A program made the translations under genes and the position numbers. 29,414 bases of DNA, taken from positions 1 through 29,414 of the IMG/VR virus record IMGVR_UViG_3300035681_000097. The stretch is one strand, 5' to 3'. This document shows positions 24,301 to 29,414 of this stretch, in pieces (position 1 is the stretch's first letter; every line of letters begins with the position of its first letter). Under the pieces are notes generated by a model. The model searched no databases, was not told the origin of the DNA, and was given only the letters and a program-made list of their open reading frames with translations. The DNA is from a virus.

Positions 24301-27300
24301 CTGATAATGATGTTCCTTGAACAGAACCCGTCAATCTACCACCGATAGAACCGGTTACTAACAAATCATTTGTCATTCTCACTACGATTCCGTTATCGGT
24401 CATCGTAGAAGATGTTAAGTTAGTAGATGTATATTGAATCTTAGGTACAGTTCCTTCCGGTAATCCAATTTCGTTTCCGTATAATCCTCCGTTAACAGGT
24501 CCTCCAATCAATACAGATGAAGAGAAACCATCATTCTGAGCCATTACCCAGTTATCATCTACACCATCATAGAATAATGATGCGGATGCGTACACATTAT
24601 TCGGAGGAGTTCCGCCTACTATAGAACCTGAATCATATACTATAAATCCACCAAATCTAACAACAGGTGAACTTGCTCTTACCGCAATTGTATTTTCACC
24701 AATATCTAAGTTAGATGCGGTGATTGCAGTAATAGTTGTACTACCCTTTACATCAAAGTTACCATAGATTGTTAAGTTACCTGATATTTGAGCGTTTTTA
24801 GCAACACCCAAACCTCCACTAACTACTAATGCTCCCGCATACCAATCATTTGATTGTATTTCACTACCTATTACAGTTCTTTCTAATTCATATGAAGCAA
24901 TCGCCCCAGTTAATGATTGAGAAACCGCTGCACCACCATCACCACCATACCATATCCAATCTTTTGGAAGATTAGGTAATTGGAAATAAGTTCCAGGATG
25001 TTCTACTAATAATTCACCATCGTTAATATTGATTCTACCTACTACAGCGATGTTCTGTACATAGAATGAGCCCGTAGGTAATTGAGTTGTTAATCCTCCA
25101 TTAGGTCCAACGTATAGTTGTTGCCCAGATGTTAATGCAGTTGTATCATAGTTTGTTAAGATACCCAATGCAGTTAATGAACCCGAACCACTTTCTAATA
25201 AATTATCCGCTGATAAACCAACGGCTGGCATTTTATCTAATCTAGATGAAGAAGCCGGTCCAACTATTGTTAAACCCGTTCCAACATCAAATCCTTTTAT
25301 ATATAATGGAGTACCTTTTGCAATCGGTCCACCATTTCCTATGTTTACAATTCCAATTGAAGTTCTATCTGTGAAACCAAAGAAGATTCCACCTGCTCCA
25401 TCACTTCTTAAAATTTTACCTACACCCTGTGCATCACTATTTGGATATCTTAATCCACTTGCGGTGAAAGGTGCTTGTATATTTGCATATTTGAATACAT
25501 CTAATCCACCACTTAATATAGTCGAACCACTTACAGATAAGTTTCCACTTACCTCAACCGTCTGCCCTAAGTTTGTAGAATTTAAGATGAATAGGTTTCC
25601 ACTAATTCTAGTATCTAATTTGATATCAACGTTACCACTAACAGTCAAATTACCACTTACAATTTGATTACCCTTAAATGTGTTTGAACCGGTTGTCGCA
25701 GATGTAGCCAATAAGAATCTAACTGATTCACTAACACTCTGAGAGAATGCAGTAAATTGAGCTCCATCTGTAGATTGTGATGCTTGATTACCAAATACAA
25801 CTTGAATAGGAGTTCCATTTCCACCACTCAATCCATTTCCAACCATAGAAGTAGATATTTCTAACGCAGTTAATGAATGTGTTACTATTAAATCTGCTCC
25901 TAATGAACGGGATACAATTTTAGAACCACTTAATGTGTTAGTTGCAATTGTATCGATTGTATTTCTAAATTGAGTTGCATATGCTACACTACCACTCTTA
26001 GCTAATACTTGATTATCAGTACCATTTGCTGCAATAGTTCTAGTATCAACATATGTTTTAACCGCTTGTTGTGATGGAACGGTATCTCTTCCAGGTAAAC
26101 CTTGTGAGTTTAATAAAGTTTCGTTATCAGATGCCTCATTAATCACAATACCCACCGGTACACCATTTCTTCTGAACGGTCCAATTGAAGATAAACCTGA
26201 TAATGAGAACTGATTTGCATCAATTGTTACAGCACCTGTCAATTGGTCTACTCTAAAGAATCTACCAACTTTTAAGTTACCTCTGTTATCAATTGTTACC
26301 GCAAATACTTTTCCAGGTTCAATCATCACAACTTCTTGTGTTGAATCTGGAATACCACCATACTCAGGAATAGCATTATAAGTAATACCCGCACCAACGT
26401 ACTCTAATACAAGACCTCCAGTTGATATGTTTGATAATTGGAAGAAATTAGCATTATCTCCTGCGTTTACGAAAAATACTGCAGGGAATGTTTCAACAAA
26501 GAATTCATCCGGTTCTACGGTTGTATTGATATCTGTTACTAAGTAATCCGAACCATTTAACTTCATCAAAGAAGAGAAGTCAATATTTCTTTGTTGTCCC
26601 TGAAATGAACCAGTTACTCTTACAAAGATATTAGCCAAACCACTTAATACCGCAGTAGCTTCTGCTCTCACTCCACCAGGAGTATCAGGTAAAGCAATAG
26701 AAACAGATGGTATAGATGTATAACCACTACCACTACTTTCTAAGTTTAATGCTACAACTTGTCCCTGTGTAATCAATGCAGAACCACTTGCTCCACTACC
26801 TCCTCCACCACTAATTGTAACAACCGGTGATACGGTGTATCCACTACCAGGATTTGTCACATTAAAACCAGCAACGGTTGAAGTACCCGCTGATAATACT
26901 AATGCACTTGTATATGTGTCTTTAAAGTTTCTTTTTGATACAACCCCCTGAAGACCGAAGTCAATTACAGAGTTTGAAATGTTCGCAAATCCACCACCTG
27001 ATGTTTTAAATCCGAATGTAGAGAATGTGGTAAACATAGATACGAATTGAGCGTATCCTGTATTACAAACGTGGTGTCCAGGTCCTCCCTGATTAACCTG
27101 CGTAAACGCTGCGGCTACCATTGAACGAAGTGGAGAACGAGGTGATGCTTCTCTACAACAATTACCATCCACTCTCATACCACCACCGGCACCAGTACTA
27201 TCTACACCTAAATCTTCAATATCATATGGAAGTGGAATTAATGCAGAAATCTTTTCACCATTAAAATTAAATGGTCCTGATATAGCAGTTGAGTTCCACA

Positions 27301-29414
27301 CATATGGAGATGCCTGAACAAATGGTCTTTGATTTTCCGGTGCAGGAACTGAAATATGTGGTCTTTCCGTAGAAACATATCCACTACCTGAGTTTACATA
27401 AGTTAATCCAACGATTTTACCATTTGAAATAACAGGTGTAAATTCAGCTCTTACTGAACCACTTTCCGGTGGAGAATCAGGCTCCTCTACTATAATATTA
27501 ACAGAAGCCGTATAACCAATAGGAGAATATAACACAACTGGATTTGTAATCCTACCAGATTGTATTGTGTAATCAATAATAGCAGAAGGGAAAGCTACAG
27601 TAAAAGCTGGTCTTTGTAAATCCAAAAATCTTACTGAATCTATATAATCCGCACTATGAACGTGGAAGTAATCTAATTTAGGATTCTTCGCATATAATAA
27701 TGATTGTTTTAAGGTATCACCTTTAATCGCAACTCCAGGAGGAATTACAATTGGGTTATCTTCAATATAGTATCCGGTTTCTACAAATACAGTTGCGTTA
27801 TAATTTAAAAATGGAGAGAACCAAGGTGCGAATGTGTTTGTTACAAATTCATCTTTTGCAACTTTCTGTGCAATAGCTCCAGCATAAAGGATACCAGCTA
27901 CCGTTTCCGTTAATTGATTTGCAGGAACTTCTCCCGCATTACCATATGCATTTGTATAATAAGATGTACCTGCATTAATTGCCTGTTCGTTACCACCATA
28001 GATTAAATCTACAATAACACAATCAGTAATTAAACCAACATCTCTAACACATTTAGATGAACTATAAATTAAATTAGGGAAAGATGAAGAAATAAGTCCT
28101 ACAGTCTGTTCTCCTAAGAATGTTTTGTTCATTTCCAATAAGGAAACTGCATTCTTTTTATTTGTAGAAAGTTTAGCAACTACATTACCTACAACGGTAT
28201 CTTTAGCTATTCTAGCTCCGTATGAAAGAGATGTTACCGTCTCAACTAATTGGTTATTTATAACACCCGCGCCATTTCCAAATACTCCATTATAATATGC
28301 CGAACCATTTATAATAGATTGTTGATTTCCTCCAAGTATTAAATCGGTTGCAACACCATCTATAATATATCCAGTATCTCTTCTACATTTATCTCTATCA
28401 TATGTAAATGGTGTTCCGGTCTGGTCTTTACCTTTTATATAAACATGCTCAATGAAGTAGATTATTTCTTCTTGAATTAATGATTTATTTCCTAATAATG
28501 CAGCTTTTGCATTTAATTTAGCATTAGTTGGTGCAGAAATCGCTCCGTTAACCGAAATGATTTGAGCCATTCTACTTGCGTAAAGAATAGCTGCTATTGT
28601 TTGGTCTTTTTGATTATTTGCTACTCCACTTCCTCCGAATTGAATGGCTCCAAAGTTACCATTATAATATGATATACCTGCTTCAACCGTTCTTTGATTT
28701 CCTCCAAATACTAAATCATCTAATACGGCATCTATAAGTAAACCAACATCTCTTTTACATCTTAAACTATTATAATCAAAGAAAGGAAAAACGGCATTTA
28801 AATATTCAACTGTTTCATCCTGTATAAATCCTTTATTTTTTAATACTAATGTTCTAGCATTTAATTTATCCGCATCTGTAGATATTGCTTCTGAATTATT
28901 AACAACCGCTGGAGCACTTCCTAATCCTCCGTTAATAATAGATGTAATTACAGCAAATGATGAACTGATTGATGATGATACTGAATTCGTACCACCTGTT
29001 CCCGTTATCTGAACATTTGTAGAAAGTTTTACAGGTGTTCTACCATTTTCTACTAATGCAGGAACTGAACCTAATCCATTACCTAATATATTTATTACGG
29101 TTGCAAATGAAGAACTTACTGATGAGGATTCTGTGTTTCCACCATATCCATCAAAAAAACTTTGTGATATATTTCCAACTAATACTAAATCAGTTGCACC
29201 ATTTTTAACTTCGGCTGGAGTTACACCCAATCCACCCGCTAATATTTCAGCAACAGTTGCATATGATTGTGAAATAGCTAAAGCTTCTGTTGCAGAACCA
29301 CTATTTCCAGACCCACTAACTTGTGAAGCTGATATTTGATAATTATCGTATATACTTTGTACGGCTGCTTTAACAGTTCTGAATGCAGTTGCAGGTGATT
29401 TACCTCTATGAGGA
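21323..29414 (-). CDS. Giant modular tail fibre/virion protein with C-terminal S74 chaperone, N terminus outside window
   Basis: The frame is open to the right window edge (at least 2,690 residues); the TTG at 29230 is only an internal codon. In order: ILxNGLGxxPAxVxN-type repeats (29000-29290); three ~115-residue repeats with CxRDxGxxxDxVxxDLxxGGN (27850-28880); a pectate-lyase-like beta-helix start (VFVETGYYIEDNPIVIPPGV, ~27740-27800); an LRSMVAAAFTQVNQGGPGHH segment also known from cyanophage virion proteins; GSGYTxxPxVxI repeats; a long region of SGNLxVSG-like strands; three ~118-residue repeats (22980-23960); and a C-terminal peptidase S74 domain starting SSDRRFKENI with YEFDW and a coiled-coil end. 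S74 domains trimerise fibres and cut themselves off by a Ser-Lys dyad. Probably a receptor-binding fibre or side-fibre. Confidence 0.9.
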   Translation of the reverse strand, partial: PHRGKSPATAFRTVKAAVQSIYDNYQISASQVSGSGNSGSATEALAISQSYATVAEILAGGLGVTPAEVKNGATDLVLVGNISQSFFDGYGGNTESSSVSSSFATVINILGNGLGSVPALVENGRTPVKLSTNVQITGTGGTNSVSSSISSSFAVITSIINGGLGSAPAVVNNSEAISTDADKLNARTLVLKNKGFIQDETVEYLNAVFPFFDYNSLRCKRDVGLLIDAVLDDLVFGGNQRTVEAGISYYNGNFGAIQFGGSGVANNQKDQTIAAILYASRMAQIISVNGAISAPTNAKLNAKAALLGNKSLIQEEIIYFIEHVYIKGKDQTGTPFTYDRDKCRRDTGYIIDGVATDLILGGNQQSIINGSAYYNGVFGNGAGVINNQLVETVTSLSYGARIAKDTVVGNVVAKLSTNKKNAVSLLEMNKTFLGEQTVGLISSSFPNLIYSSSKCVRDVGLITDCVIVDLIYGGNEQAINAGTSYYTNAYGNAGEVPANQLTETVAGILYAGAIAQKVAKDEFVTNTFAPWFSPFLNYNATVFVETGYYIEDNPIVIPPGVAIKGDTLKQSLLYAKNPKLDYFHVHSADYIDSVRFLDLQRPAFTVAFPSAIIDYTIQSGRITNPVVLYSPIGYTASVNIIVEEPDSPPESGSVRAEFTPVISNGKIVGLTYVNSGSGYVSTERPHISVPAPENQRPFVQASPYVWNSTAISGPFNFNGEKISALIPLPYDIEDLGVDSTGAGGGMRVDGNCCREASPRSPLRSMVAAAFTQVNQGGPGHHVCNTGYAQFVSMFTTFSTFGFKTSGGGFANISNSVIDFGLQGVVSKRNFKDTYTSALVLSAGTSTVAGFNVTNPGSGYTVSPVVTISGGGGSGASGSALITQGQVVALNLESSGSGYTSIPSVSIALPDTPGGVRAEATAVLSGLANIFVRVTGSFQGQQRNIDFSSLMKLNGSDYLVTDINTTVEPDEFFVETFPAVFFVNAGDNANFFQLSNISTGGLVLEYVGAGITYNAIPEYGGIPDSTQEVVMIEPGKVFAVTIDNRGNLKVGRFFRVDQLTGAVTIDANQFSLSGLSSIGPFRRNGVPVGIVINEASDNETLLNSQGLPGRDTVPSQQAVKTYVDTRTIAANGTDNQVLAKSGSVAYATQFRNTIDTIATNTLSGSKIVSRSLGADLIVTHSLTALEISTSMVGNGLSGGNGTPIQVVFGNQASQSTDGAQFTAFSQSVSESVRFLLATSATTGSNTFKGNQIVSGNLTVSGNVDIKLDTRISGNLFILNSTNLGQTVEVSGNLSVSGSTILSGGLDVFKYANIQAPFTASGLRYPNSDAQGVGKILRSDGAGGIFFGFTDRTSIGIVNIGNGGPIAKGTPLYIKGFDVGTGLTIVGPASSSRLDKMPAVGLSADNLLESGSGSLTALGILTNYDTTALTSGQQLYVGPNGGLTTQLPTGSFYVQNIAVVGRININDGELLVEHPGTYFQLPNLPKDWIWYGGDGGAAVSQSLTGAIASYELERTVIGSEIQSNDWYAGALVVSGGLGVAKNAQISGNLTIYGNFDVKGSTTITAITASNLDIGENTIAVRASSPVVRFGGFIVYDSGSIVGGTPPNNVYASASLFYDGVDDNWVMAQNDGFSSSVLIGGPVNGGLYGNEIGLPEGTVPKIQYTSTNLTSSTMTDNGIVVRMTNDLLVTGSIGGRLTGSVQGTSLSVFNSLSATGSFSGNGFLTGSFTGSFTGAADLAFAITGGDAGGFDYFNYNGSASATVKIATQSLHFEEGVKKKINYEQVVSSSIQVREYGFEYSGSVNQFTASTNLALSGLNSYSASLKQAINTNGNDLIVHGTLRVTGSKVLLEVGDVKIVDKFIEIASGSLNSAAADGAGFYISGADAYVTWSHASQSLNFSDTLYSDNNIEVRGTVDGTLIRQFAPAQNTFSSSINAYTSSLRSAISESNGDLIVFNNLQVRGTLGELRVDRLQVKDKQIEINSGSTTSAQSDKAGLFISGANVNFYWDHPEQYMYLDKNFTVNGDFNASTINGINLVTFRNQVNQATGALEVYSSSLKNAITVAGTGVSSVTTIQGDLNVLGTTTQLQISDLKIEDRLIEIASGSTTSVAANGAGLFISGANVFFSWSNAETNMRLGSGLFVNGAITSSTIIVAQTASFNHISASGNISGGALFVEGATSIRGAVSASNTISASALFVQNATNISGALEVVGNISGKEYISASKGITGSGVWSAGEIRALSNVQFDGTQLTIGAATFRSTISASNSISGAGIQSNGNFRATGNSILDGLATFNNSISASGVITASGLRIEGEGAYGSSSFFGPITGSTAWFSNNLRVTGSVTASLHMSASGFVSASASNFRGEVSATLHKGDLQFNVIAGSGMSGSVFRNQTDTTLTIDTQSVHFQSGSQQAVVSYIKGDVLIASNGTATIQANSVALGTDTTGDYVATINPGAGLTGGATSGEGVAHTLAVGAGDGISVAADAVSLNTGSTHFTNGARVTVANWVSGEVSINPSTGVATLVIPTLSRASNITGTANQITVGGVTATGAFTASLTLPQDIATTSNVRFGSLGIGVNASGTSGRIDAANDIVAYSSSDRRFKENIKNIPNALAKVLKIGGYEFDWISNVELHGHEGHDVGVIAQEIEEILPELVQTRESGYKAVKYDKLVALLIEGMKEQQVQIDNLKSEVENLKRARGL
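21326..21645 (-). other. Peptidase S74 intramolecular chaperone domain
   Basis: The last ~105 residues hold SSDRRFKENIKNI (Ser and Lys of the self-cleavage dyad in SDxRxKxxI), GGYEFDWIS, GHDVGVIAQEIEEILPELV and KAVKYDKLVALLIEGMKEQQ, ending in a coiled coil. The predicted cut lies just before the SDRRFK motif. Confidence 0.93.
22980..23960 (-). repeat. Three ~118-residue repeats in the fibre protein
   Basis: Each copy has a YxSSLKxAI helix, a strand with L(R/N)V.G, D.(K/Q)I.D(K/R).IEI.SGS, a Ser/Ala turn and then G(L/F)(F/Y)ISGA plus a Trp. The GxxISGA codons recur near 23790, 23435 and 23075, spacing about 355 bases. Confidence 0.85.
27850..28880 (-). repeat. Three ~115-residue cysteine-containing repeats in the fibre protein
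   Basis: Each copy carries KCxRDxG(L/Y)(L/I)(I/T)D, DL(V/I)(F/L/Y)GGN and a YY followed by N(Q/N)...(E/D)(T). The Cys codons lie near 28758, 28393 and 28052 (period about 340-365 bases). The same unit occurs in virion proteins of T4-like cyanophages as I recall them. Confidence 0.8.
29000..29290 (-). repeat. Short NGLGxxPA repeats near the visible N terminus of the fibre
   Basis: Three units read SYATVAEILAGGLGVTPAEV, SFATVINILGNGLGSVPALV and SFAVITSIINGGLGSAPAVV, spaced about 130-170 bases apart. Ser/Gly-rich linkers separate them. The array may continue beyond the window. Confidence 0.85.

Noticed and set aside
22500-24350. Evenly spaced similar segments that could suggest a CRISPR array
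   Set aside because: They are degenerate protein-coding repeats in frame with the fibre gene (SGNLxVSG-like strands), without identical direct repeats and unique spacers.
29230-29230. TTG at 29230 as the start of the fibre gene
   Set aside because: The frame stays open to the window edge and an NGLG-type repeat unit spans the TTG, so the real start lies outside.

Overview
The window looks like the tail and virion module of an uncultured, T4-related contractile-tailed phage (myovirus). Every convincing gene lies on the minus strand, so the window reads biologically from right to left, and both ends cut through very large open genes. Recognisable virion proteins are the tail sheath, tail tube, a gp26/PF12322-like protein followed by a gp51-like frame, a tape measure, a LysM tail protein, a hub-like protein and a fibre ending in a peptidase S74 chaperone domain. 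The DNA is AT-rich. The gene starts I inspected mostly follow A/T-rich leaders without a Shine-Dalgarno sequence, and one leader carries a TAnnTTTG-like element. This points towards a Bacteroidota host, but it is an inference; another AT-rich aquatic host is possible.

Layout in the direction of transcription. First (29414-21323) comes a fibre or virion protein of at least 2,690 residues, built from several repeated modules and truncated at its N terminus by the window edge. Directly after it come a GT-B glycosyltransferase-like gene (21321-20308) and an overlapping virion-type protein with an embedded Hint (intein/hedgehog-type) domain (20315-19017). Two small proteins precede the sheath (18459-15979) and the tube (15940-15449), which is followed by a strong terminator. 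The gp26-like gene (15346-14585) runs into a +1/-2 frame encoding a gp51-like protein. That frame has no ATG before its conserved part and a T7 run at the overlap, so it looks like a programmed-frameshift pair of the G/GT type. A second terminator follows. Next come a 65-residue protein, the tape measure (14096-11145), a 999-residue structural protein with repeats, the LysM protein, the hub-like protein and a small conserved protein.

The last part (5240-1) is more unusual. It holds a PhyH-type dioxygenase homologue whose HxD motif reads HxN, a short family A DNA polymerase-like protein with altered motifs, a 131-residue unknown, and a left-truncated protein of at least 920 residues. The latter has duplicated modules and a region whose motif pattern resembles the TIKI/TraB/erythromycin-esterase fold.

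A short intergenic motif (TATAAATAT on the plus strand, ATATTTATA in gene sense) recurs 18-39 bases before six gene starts and is a candidate phage promoter element. No tRNA, rRNA, CRISPR array, integrase or insertion sequence was seen, and there is no gene-free stretch above 300 bases.
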